64,000 nt of DNA, from the NCBI GenBank assembly GCA_022511345.1, contig JAFLRR010000013.1, positions 1 through 64,000 of the forward strand, in the 5' to 3' direction. Under the pieces are notes generated by a model that saw only the letters and a list, made by a program, of their open reading frames with translations, searched no databases and was not told the DNA's origin. The position numbers and the translations under genes are program-made. The DNA is from Alistipes sp. GTDB lineage: Bacteria > Bacteroidota > Bacteroidia > Bacteroidales > Rikenellaceae. Below, piece after piece: positions 1 through 6,241 of this stretch (its first letter is position 1; every line of letters begins with the position of its first letter).

Positions 1-2
1 AG

Positions 3-437
3 GACGAACGCGAACTTATCCCCATTTGCAAGCAGATGAATGTATCGCTCGTCCCGTACTCTCCGCTTGCAAGCGGACATCTGACGCGCCCGACTTGGGA
101 CAGCGACAGCAAACGCAGCGAAACCGATAAAACGGCCCGGTCAAAATACGACCACGCTATGCAGCAGGATATGAAGATTGTAGAGCGTGTAGCCGAGGTC
201 TCGAGCCGACGCGGAGTCAGTATGACGGAAGTCGCACTCGCTTGGCAGTTCGCCAAAGGTGTGACGGCACCGATAGTCGGAGCGACCAAACCACACCATT
301 TTGCCGATGCGATCAAGTCGGTCGACTTGGAACTGACGGCGGAAGAGGTCAAATATCTTGACGAGCCATATATCCCTCACAAGATTGTAGGGCCGCTTCC
401 GGAAGGTCCGAATCCGCTGCCGCCGTTTGTGAAATAG
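3..437 (+). CDS. Aldo/keto reductase, C-terminal part (cut by window edge)
   Basis: The reading frame is open from base 3 and ends at a TAG at 435-437, so only the last 144 or so residues are visible. They carry the end of an NADP-dependent aldo/keto reductase barrel: a PYSPLASGHLTRP segment (the 'SPL..G.L' stretch near the cofactor pocket), then VALAWQF and the APIVGATKPHHFADAI block that in this family binds the 2'-phosphate of NADPH. The tail ends after LPEGPNPLPPFVK. The sequence resembles the YajO/Tas-like or voltage-gated potassium channel beta-like subgroup. The substrate cannot be told. No downstream gene lies on the same strand within 1.6 kb, so it is probably the last gene of its transcript. 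Confidence 0.85.
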   Translation, partial: DERELIPICKQMNVSLVPYSPLASGHLTRPTWDSDSKRSETDKTARSKYDHAMQQDMKIVERVAEVSSRRGVSMTEVALAWQFAKGVTAPIVGATKPHHFADAIKSVDLELTAEEVKYLDEPYIPHKIVGPLPEGPNPLPPFVK

Positions 438-556
438 ATACCCACGAAAGATTGAACAGCATCGATAAGGCTGTAATCGGGCAGTGGGCGAAATAAAAGT
501 TTTCGTTTAAGAGTTAATAAAAAATTTAAGGTTGTAACCAGAAATATAGTGGCAAT

Positions 557-586
557 AAAAAATCCGGTTTAATACCGGATTTTTTA
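557..586. terminator. Bidirectional intrinsic terminator
   Basis: The hairpin stem AATCCGGT/ACCGGATT (561-568 and 574-581) is flanked by A-rich sequence on the left and T-rich sequence on the right, so it can end transcription in both directions. It lies just beyond the stop codon of the minus-strand lipoprotein gene and is the likely terminator for it. Confidence 0.75.
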
Positions 587-596
587 TATTTGTTTT

Positions 597-1028
597 TTAT
601 CGGGCATAATCATCAGGATAGAATGTAAAGCCAAAGTTTTTCAGCCACTGGGTTGCCTCGGGAGATCTTTGGGATACGGCGAGTAACTCACCCTCGCCGC
701 GGAATTTATACCGGTTCTCGGGTTTCGCCTGGAGAATCATATTATTTTGTATCCTATTGTATATCGATGTATCGGAAGCAGCATACCCCCAAGGTATTCC
801 GTCAGAGCGCAATATTACATAGCGTACATTTGTGGAATCCGCAGATGCAACTACTCTATCAAAGTCTATATTTTTTTGTGGTCCAATCATATATACGGTA
901 TCGTGTTTGCCCTTGCCGTTTCCGCCATTGCCGCCCGGCAGGTCTTCTTTTTCACATGCCGCGAACATGGCCGCCGCGCCAATCACCATCGGAATGACAC
1001 GGCGCAGATTCAGTAATTTAATAATCAT
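597..1028 (-). CDS. Small hypothetical lipoprotein
   Basis: This is a 143-residue product if the ATG at 1028 is used. That start gives a normal signal peptide (MIIKLLNLRR, then a hydrophobic stretch) ending in the lipobox AMFAAC followed by EKEDLPGG, as expected for a Bacteroidota surface lipoprotein. An upstream in-frame ATG at 1082 would add 18 residues that look unlike a signal peptide. After a Gly-rich linker comes a compact domain of about 100 residues (roughly 38-143) with no motif I recognise; it ends in a WLKNFGFTFYP segment. A 12-base perfect palindrome (1030-1041) sits directly before the chosen start. A terminator follows the stop. The gene lies downstream of the candidate RNA at 1130-1436. 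Function unknown. Confidence 0.7.
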   Translation of the reverse strand: MIIKLLNLRRVIPMVIGAAAMFAACEKEDLPGGNGGNGKGKHDTVYMIGPQKNIDFDRVVASADSTNVRYVILRSDGIPWGYAASDTSIYNRIQNNMILQAKPENRYKFRGEGELLAVSQRSPEATQWLKNFGFTFYPDDYAR

Positions 1029-1129
1029 TGCAGGCGCCTGCGCATAAGTGCATGTACACACTTTTTTAAGAGTTTTAGACATAAGTAGATTTTTTGCGCC
1101 TTATAGAATCTCCGGAGTCGGGCGTTTAT

Positions 1130-1436
1130 AAAAAAAGAAGCGTGAGAATCTGTACTGTTGCCCTTCCCATTCATAGAGGCTCTCGCATTGCCCTGTTTAG
1201 TAGAAAGAGCAACGCCGAAGCCTCACGCTGTACGATTATGACCATTCGCGACCACTTTTCAGAAGTCGTGAGTCGAAAAATCATACCCCATAAAGGCATC
1301 TACCGTTGCTGATTCCTGACTAAACAGAAGAATTTGCGAGATTCCTATGAATCAAGAATAAGCGAAGTAAACGCTTTTGTCTAACATGTCGCATACCCAA
1401 CCGCTGAAGCCCATATCGGACTTCGGCGAGCGATAT
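1130..1436 (-). ncRNA. Candidate structured non-coding RNA, about 305 nt
   Basis: A Bacteroidota-type promoter on the minus strand (1443-1473) would start transcription near 1436. There is no convincing reading frame below it. The transcript can fold into many helices: CATATCG/CGATATG near its 5' end (about 1438-1411), a GATTC/GAATC hairpin (1353-1340), a long-range 9-bp pairing between 1319-1327 and 1193-1201, a GAGGC/GCCTC helix enclosing GCGTTGCT/GGCAATGC whose two G-U pairs exist only on the minus strand, and a closing 8-bp stem AGCGTGAG/CTCACGCT (1222-1229 with 1139-1146). That stem is followed at once by a T-rich tract (1130-1138), as in a Rho-independent terminator. I do not recognise the tmRNA tag, RNase P core or SRP core in it. 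It could be an unassigned regulatory RNA, a diverged 6S RNA, or a terminated leader of the lipoprotein gene downstream. Confidence 0.55.
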
Positions 1437-1442
1437 GCTTAA

Positions 1443-1473
1443 CAAAGTTAGTGGTTTATTTTGAAATCGCAAA
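1443..1473 (-). promoter_or_regulatory. Bacteroidota-type promoter for the candidate RNA
   Basis: On the minus strand, TTTG (1473-1470) is followed by 19 bases and then TAACTTTG (1450-1443). This is a full match to the Bacteroidota -33/-7 consensus TTTG-N19-21-TAnnTTTG. It resembles the ftsK promoter in this window, which has the same -7 element. Confidence 0.7.
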
Positions 1474-1857
1474 TCGTATCGCATCTTTTCAATCATCGGC
1501 CCTGCGTGCCATCGACTTGCAATCAATCTGCTTTCGCAGATGCCCGCACGCCCCTCGTCCCGCTTTTTGTGTCAATACTTCAACCCTTCGTCGCCCATCT
1601 ACTTCACGCCATCTCCACATTCTCCGGAATCTTCACCTCCGAACATCCTATGCTGACACATCGCATCTCGATCCAGAGTCTCACCGGTCTGAAGAGTGAA
1701 AGACTTCTCTCGGCCGTCTGATTCCGGCCGTCTGATTCCGGCCGTCTGTGCGATATTCAGCAAATAAAAAGATGCTGCGTGCCGGCAAACGCTGCGCGAA
1801 TCGTCCGTTTTTGCATATTTGTCTGGATAATAGCGCTTTTTTTTCGTGAAATTTTTT
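1474..1857. other. Gene-free stretch with small structured and repeated segments
   Basis: No credible gene was seen on either strand. It holds a nested hairpin at 1504-1551 (outer GCGTGC/GCACGC; inner ATCTGC/GCAGAT, closed by a GAAA tetraloop when read on the minus strand) and a 14-bp tandem repeat at 1712-1748. The minus-strand hairpin suggests that a structured RNA could extend upstream of the candidate RNA promoter, but no clear second promoter was found. Confidence 0.4.
1712..1748. repeat. Short tandem repeat, 14-bp unit, about 2.6 copies
   Basis: The unit GGCCGTCTGATTCC is present at 1712-1725 and 1726-1739, with a partial third copy at 1740-1748. The copies are identical, so it may be a recently expanded minisatellite. 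It lies about 110 bp upstream of the pilus operon promoter. Confidence 0.8.
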
Positions 1858-1865
1858 TATATTTG
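1858..1865 (+). promoter_or_regulatory. Probable -7 element of the pilus operon promoter
   Basis: TATATTTG matches the Bacteroidota -7 consensus. The expected -33 position is a T-rich run without a clean TTTG. It lies about 210 bp before the first pilus gene, which gives a long leader. Confidence 0.5.
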
Positions 1866-1868
1866 CAG

Positions 1869-1997
1869 CGTTTTAGGATATGTCTTAAAACGTTATACCC
1901 CCAAAACTATTTGCCGTGTCAGGATCGCACGTCAACCAATACAGCGAAGGCGACAAGCTCTTCTCCCTGCATTATGCCGGGAGCAGGGTTTCGTTTT
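1869..1997 (+). promoter_or_regulatory. Structured leader with terminator-like hairpin, pilus operon
   Basis: Just after the promoter comes the hairpin CGTTTTA/TAAAACG (1869-1875 with 1886-1892). About 70 bases on, a GC-rich hairpin can form either as CTCCC/GGGAG (1963-1967 with 1979-1983) or CCCTGC/GCAGGG (1965-1970 with 1983-1988), followed by a T-rich tract to 1997. The two alternative pairings and the T tract resemble an attenuator. A leader of the same layout precedes the gene at 19775. Confidence 0.4.
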
Positions 1998-2074
1998 GCA
2001 GCAACTCTCTGTCGGCGGATTTAATGGCATTGCATGGGTGATGAATCGGAAATTAACTTAATAAACTCTCTTAT

Positions 2075-2665
2075 ATGTTGAAATCTATCAAGAAAATGGT
2101 GCTGGCAGTGGCGTTGGCAACAGTCGCCGGCATGAGCGCAAACGCGCAGGTGGTTGGAGTCAAGACCAACCTGCTGTACGATGCAACGACGACGGTGAAC
2201 CTCGGTCTGGAGTTCGGACTGGCACCGAAGTGGTCGTTCGATCTGTCAGGCAACATCAAGACGTGGAACCTCGACGAACAGGTTTGGAAACACTGGATGT
2301 TGCAGCCCGAGGCCCGCTACTGGTTCTGCGACGCATTCGCGGGTCACTTCATCGGATTCCATGCGATTACGGGCCAGTTCAACTGGGGTAACTTCAGGCA
2401 CGCCTCCGACTTCCTCGGCACCCGTTTTTCGATGCTGAAGGATTATCGCGCGCAGGGTTGGGCTGTCGGTGCCGGCGTGGCCTACGGCTACACCTGGGTG
2501 CTGGGCAAGCACTGGAACTTCGAGGCCGAGATAGGCATCGGCTGGATCCACACCTGGCACGACGTCTACGAGTGCAAGGAGTGCGCACGCAAGATCGCAA
2601 GCGATCGCGAGCACAATTATTACGGGCCGACCAAAGCGGCGCTCAATCTGGTTTATGTATTCTAA
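2075..2665 (+). CDS. DUF3575 outer-membrane protein of the pilus locus
   Basis: This 196-residue protein has a Sec signal peptide (MLKSIKKMVLAVALATVAGMSANAQ) cut after AQ. The mature part opens with VVGVKTNLLYDATTTVNLGL and continues with LQPEARYWFC, GHFIGFHA, QGWAVGAGVAYGYTWVLG and WNFEAEIGIGWIHT. These are the hallmarks of DUF3575, a family routinely found as the first gene of Bacteroidales Mfa/Fim-type pilus loci. The aromatic, alternating pattern suggests a small outer-membrane beta-barrel. A CKEC pair lies near the C-terminus. It is followed 14 bp later by the DUF3868-like gene, so the two are surely co-transcribed. The role in pilus export or anchoring is inferred from context. Confidence 0.85.
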   Translation: MLKSIKKMVLAVALATVAGMSANAQVVGVKTNLLYDATTTVNLGLEFGLAPKWSFDLSGNIKTWNLDEQVWKHWMLQPEARYWFCDAFAGHFIGFHAITGQFNWGNFRHASDFLGTRFSMLKDYRAQGWAVGAGVAYGYTWVLGKHWNFEAEIGIGWIHTWHDVYECKECARKIASDREHNYYGPTKAALNLVYVF

Positions 2666-2679
2666 ATGACTTTGCGCGT

Positions 2680-4137
2680 ATGAAAAGAGAACTTATACAA
2701 TACGGAATGATGGTCCTGGCGCTGGGTTGCGCAACGCTTCAGCATGTCCAGGCTCAGGAGTTGCAGCAGCGGGGCAAGACGATTGCGGTGCGCTGCGAGA
2801 AGGCATCGCTTGTTCGCAACGGCGAGAAGATCACCGCAGGTTTGGATATCGATCTGTCCGATCTGTCGGTCAAAAGCAACCAGGTGGCTGTTTTCGTGCC
2901 GATGATCGTCAAAGGCGCCGACACGCTTAAGCTCCACGGCGTCGGAGTCTACGGACGCACCCGCTGGTACCAGCTCGAGCGCTACGGAATGCGTCCGGTG
3001 AGCGGCAAGGAGGAGCAGGCGATGCGATACAACGACCGCCTCGGCACGGTGACATACACCGAGACCGCCGACTACAGTACCTGGATGAACGGCTCGGAGC
3101 TGATACTGATGCGTACGGACTACGGCTGCTGCGGCGCACTGACCGATGCCGTGGCCGAGACGGGTCTGGCCGGTTACAAGGTGATGATGTACGAGCCGGC
3201 GTTCCGCTTCCAGGCCGCCGTGGCCGAAGAGCGCAAGACGCGCGAACTCTCGGGCCGCGCATACATCGACTTCCCGGTCAACCTGACGACTATATATCCC
3301 GAATACCGCCGCAACCAGGTGGAGCTGGCAAAGATCATCGCGACTATCGACTCGGTGCGCAACGACAAGGACATCACCGTCGAGTCGCTCTCGATCAAGG
3401 GCTACGCTTCGCCCGAGGGCCCTTACAGCAACAACATCCGCCTGGCTCAGGGTCGTACCGAGGCGCTCAAACAGTATGTGCAGCAGCTCTACCGCTTCGA
3501 CTACGGCTTCATCAAGACCGACTACGAGCCTGAGGACTGGGAGGGTCTGCGCGAATATGTGATCAACTCCTACATCATGAACCGCGAAGGCATTCTGGCA
3601 ATCATCGACTCGAACATGGAGCCGGATGCCAAGAATACCAAAATCCAGAAGACATATCCCGAGCAGTACAGCTTCCTGCTGGCAACGGTATATCCGGCAC
3701 TGCGCCATTCGGACTACCAGATCGAGTACACGATCAAGGGCTTTACCGACCTGGCCGAGATTGCCGAGCTGATGTGGACGCAGCCGGCCAAGCTGTCGCT
3801 CAACGAGATGTATCTCTACGCCGCAACGCTCGAGCAGGGTTCGGACCGCTACAACGAGGTGATGGAGACTGCCGTGCGCATGTATCCGTCGGATGAGACG
3901 GCGATACTCAATGCAGCCTATGCAGCCATGCAGCGCGAGGATCTGATAGCCGCTGAACGCTACCTTTCCAAGGCGGGCACGAGTGCCGAGGCGCTCTACG
4001 CCAAGGGTGTGCTGGCCGGCATGCAGCGTGACTACGGCAACGCCATCTGGCTGATGGAGCAGGCTGCCTTGAAAGGCAACGATGGCGCACGGAGCGAAAT
4101 CGAGAAGCTGGTCGAGGCACAGCAGTATGCCCGATAG
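2680..4137 (+). CDS. DUF3868-type protein with OmpA-like C-terminal region
   Basis: The ATG at 2680 gives a 485-residue protein with a signal peptide ending AQEL; the frame is open further upstream, but that part overlaps the previous gene. The N-terminal half (about 25-170) holds predicted beta-strands typical of DUF3868. A segment around residues 230-260, with SIKGYASPEGPYSNN and LAQGRTEALKQYV, matches the peptidoglycan-binding helix pattern of OmpA-like domains. The last 150 residues resemble TPR-type helical repeats (MYLYAATLEQG, AILNAAYAAMQRED, YAKGVLAGMQRDYGNA). DUF3575 and DUF3868 proteins normally precede the pilins in Mfa-type loci, where they are thought to aid surface assembly. Confidence is high for the family and lower for the exact role. 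Confidence 0.8.
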   Translation: MKRELIQYGMMVLALGCATLQHVQAQELQQRGKTIAVRCEKASLVRNGEKITAGLDIDLSDLSVKSNQVAVFVPMIVKGADTLKLHGVGVYGRTRWYQLERYGMRPVSGKEEQAMRYNDRLGTVTYTETADYSTWMNGSELILMRTDYGCCGALTDAVAETGLAGYKVMMYEPAFRFQAAVAEERKTRELSGRAYIDFPVNLTTIYPEYRRNQVELAKIIATIDSVRNDKDITVESLSIKGYASPEGPYSNNIRLAQGRTEALKQYVQQLYRFDYGFIKTDYEPEDWEGLREYVINSYIMNREGILAIIDSNMEPDAKNTKIQKTYPEQYSFLLATVYPALRHSDYQIEYTIKGFTDLAEIAELMWTQPAKLSLNEMYLYAATLEQGSDRYNEVMETAVRMYPSDETAILNAAYAAMQREDLIAAERYLSKAGTSAEALYAKGVLAGMQRDYGNAIWLMEQAALKGNDGARSEIEKLVEAQQYAR

Positions 4138-4180
4138 GCGAGCGAGAAAAAGTGCGAGAATTTTCAGCAGTTGAATTTTT

Positions 4181-6226
4181 ATGGGAAAGAAAATTTGGAT
4201 ATGGTTGTTTGCAGCCGCCGTTTCGGCAGGAGCGTCCAGCTGCTCGCGTGACCAGGCCGCCGGTGGACCAGATTCCGGCGAGCCCGTTGCAGGCGAGAGC
4301 AGTTACATCGCCTTCCAGCTGACCGAGACGGATTCGGATACGAACACCCGAGCATCGTCGATACACAAGGAGTACGATGATGAATATGCCCACTACGAGT
4401 GGTTCAACCGCGGTTCGAAGCAGGAGCGCGCCATCACCGACGACCCTGAATGCAACCGTGTGCTCTTCTTTTGGGCCGACAACTCCTACTACGGCAGCGG
4501 CAAACTGGAGAAGACAGAGAAAGAGAATATCTACCTGGGCAAGAAGCCGTCTGGAACGCAACTTTCGCCCCCCCCCACGCAGTTTCTGGTCGTAGTCAAC
4601 GGTGATCCCGACCGGCTCGACCGGCTCGACACCGAGCTGGCGGCTGCCGGAACCGATGCGCTCAAGGCGGTGCTGAACTACCTCCAGGAGCTGGATCTGA
4701 ACAATCCGGAGTCGTATGCCATGCACGAAGGCTACTTCACGATGACCTCGTCGATGTATCAGACCGAGGAGGATCAGTGGCTGGCCGGCGTGACGGAGAA
4801 GAGCGATTTCCAATTCTACGACACGATAGAGGAGGCGCTGCTTCCGGAAAATCTGCTCCAGTTCTATGTCGACCGCGTAGTGGCAAAGGTGACCCTGCGC
4901 ATCCAGGACGGCGAACTCTCGTTCGGCAAGAACGATGCGCTCGTGATGCGAGGTCCCAACTCACTGAAGGTGCGCCTGGAGTATCAGGTCGAGGATGGCC
5001 AGAACAAAGACGCCATGTCGGGCTGGAGCGCCAGCCTGGTCAACTGGGGCATCAACGGCGTGGAGAAGAACACCTATCTCTTCAAGACGCTGGCAAAGGC
5101 TCCGGAGAGTTATCCCTGGCGTGTGGGCGACTTCTATTCGCGCTGGAGCGAGTACCGTCTCTTCCGCTCCTACTGGGCGATAGACGAGAACTACGATACG
5201 GGTATCTATCCCGACCAGTTCCGCCAGGCGCTCGATGAGGATGGCGTATCCTCCGCTACGACCAACACGATATACTCGGCGGGATACGATCCTGCCGGCG
5301 GGTTGGAACTGGACGACTACACGCTGATATACCGCTCATACAACGCTTTCGGAACACGTGCGGACGACAAGTATTCGGTCGAGAATACCTTCGACGAGTC
5401 GCTGCTGACCGAAAAGGAGATGGAGACGCGTCCCTGGCTGCGCTGCGGCACGCATGTGATAGTGACGGCACAGCTGCTGGTCGATGCGCTCGATGCGGAT
5501 GTCGATACGTCGGCAATCGACGAGCACGGATTCCTGCAGGGCGTGGCGGACAAATTCTTCTCGAACGGTCTCTGGTGGTCCGAGAAGGCGCTCATCGAGC
5601 AGGCCGTAGCGACGCTGCTCTCGAATATCTATTATAATAAGGAGACATTCCCCATTCGCAATGTGCTGGGCGAAGGCGACATCGAGTTCATCGACAATGA
5701 TCCAGACAATCCGCTCGACGACAACACGCCGCTGGTGGCTGCCGACGGCACGGTGATCACGTCGAAGAATGCCGTCGACTACTTCGAGCTGGCACCGGCC
5801 TTCATCAAGGGCGGCGACGGCTGGGTGACCATCAGACTGAAGGAGGGTAAGCAGCTGAAGGCGCTCCACTATGACGGCTCGCAGACCGATATCTCGCAGG
5901 AGCAGCTCGTCTCCTATATCTACCGCTTCACCAACTTGGCCAAGCACTACAAGGAGGGACGCATGTACTATGCGCTGCCGATCAAGCATAACGTCGACAG
6001 CAAGAATTTCGACACCGGCGACAAGGTCTCGACGGGCGACTACGGCGTGGTGCGCAACCACTGGTACCGCCTGACCATCAGGTCGGTGATGCTGCCAGGC
6101 ACACCGGTAGACGACCCCGACCAGCCGATCATCCCGAACAACGAGCCGGAGGACAAGAGCCTCGGTATCGACATCGAGGTGATTCCGTGGCACATCGTTG
6201 AAATTTACGTTGACAAGTTACAATAA
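4181..6226 (+). CDS. Mfa1-family major pilin (type V pilus)
   Basis: A 681-residue lipoprotein precursor. The signal peptide ends in GASSC (lipobox), so it should be lipidated and later trimmed by an Arg-specific protease, as known for FimA/Mfa1 pilins; the NTRAS at about residues 51-55 is a plausible cleavage point. The N-terminal domain contains VLFFWADNSYY and QFLVVVNGDP. The C-terminal part carries the Mfa1 signature: a YYALPIKHN segment, YGVVRNHWYRLTI, LPGTPVDDPDQPIIP, then EVIPWHIVEIYVDKLQ, whose last strand would act as the donor strand for the next subunit. Unusually, nine C residues in a row (4568-4576) encode a Pro-Pro-Pro run near residue 130, which makes this gene a slipped-strand candidate. 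It lies between the DUF3868 gene and the anchor gene. Confidence 0.85.
   Translation: MGKKIWIWLFAAAVSAGASSCSRDQAAGGPDSGEPVAGESSYIAFQLTETDSDTNTRASSIHKEYDDEYAHYEWFNRGSKQERAITDDPECNRVLFFWADNSYYGSGKLEKTEKENIYLGKKPSGTQLSPPPTQFLVVVNGDPDRLDRLDTELAAAGTDALKAVLNYLQELDLNNPESYAMHEGYFTMTSSMYQTEEDQWLAGVTEKSDFQFYDTIEEALLPENLLQFYVDRVVAKVTLRIQDGELSFGKNDALVMRGPNSLKVRLEYQVEDGQNKDAMSGWSASLVNWGINGVEKNTYLFKTLAKAPESYPWRVGDFYSRWSEYRLFRSYWAIDENYDTGIYPDQFRQALDEDGVSSATTNTIYSAGYDPAGGLELDDYTLIYRSYNAFGTRADDKYSVENTFDESLLTEKEMETRPWLRCGTHVIVTAQLLVDALDADVDTSAIDEHGFLQGVADKFFSNGLWWSEKALIEQAVATLLSNIYYNKETFPIRNVLGEGDIEFIDNDPDNPLDDNTPLVAADGTVITSKNAVDYFELAPAFIKGGDGWVTIRLKEGKQLKALHYDGSQTDISQEQLVSYIYRFTNLAKHYKEGRMYYALPIKHNVDSKNFDTGDKVSTGDYGVVRNHWYRLTIRSVMLPGTPVDDPDQPIIPNNEPEDKSLGIDIEVIPWHIVEIYVDKLQ
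4568..4576 (+). repeat. Poly-C tract (C9) inside the major pilin gene
   Basis: Nine consecutive C residues encode three prolines near residue 130. Loss or gain of one base would shift the frame and truncate the pilin. Confidence 0.9.
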
Positions 6227-6241
6227 ATACCATCACAGATC

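Noticed and set aside
585..592. A plus-strand TATATTTG resembling a -7 element right after the first terminator.
   Set aside because: No -33 element at the right spacing, and it would read antisense into the lipoprotein gene; it arises naturally from the terminator's T tail.
1297..1330. Minus-strand segment GTCAGGAATCAGCAAC, similar to part of the SRP RNA core.
   Set aside because: The tetraloop and its closing stem between the two halves of SRP helix 8 are missing, so it cannot form the protein-binding hairpin.
1130..1436. tmRNA or RNase P RNA identity for the structured RNA.
   Set aside because: No tag sequence ending in Ala-Leu-Ala-Ala, no T-arm/CCA end, and no GAGGAAAGTCC core were found on either strand.
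1451..1721. Open frames of 82-86 codons on the plus strand.
   Set aside because: Composition is unlike a protein of this genome, there is no signal or motif, and the frames overlap each other; probably chance.
1770..2074. An invertible promoter (inverton) before the pilus operon.
   Set aside because: Inverted repeats flanking the promoter were looked for but not found, and no site-specific recombinase gene is nearby.
2458..2679. Upstream extension of the DUF3868-type gene frame.
   Set aside because: It overlaps the DUF3575 gene in another frame and has no signal peptide; the ATG at 2680 has one.
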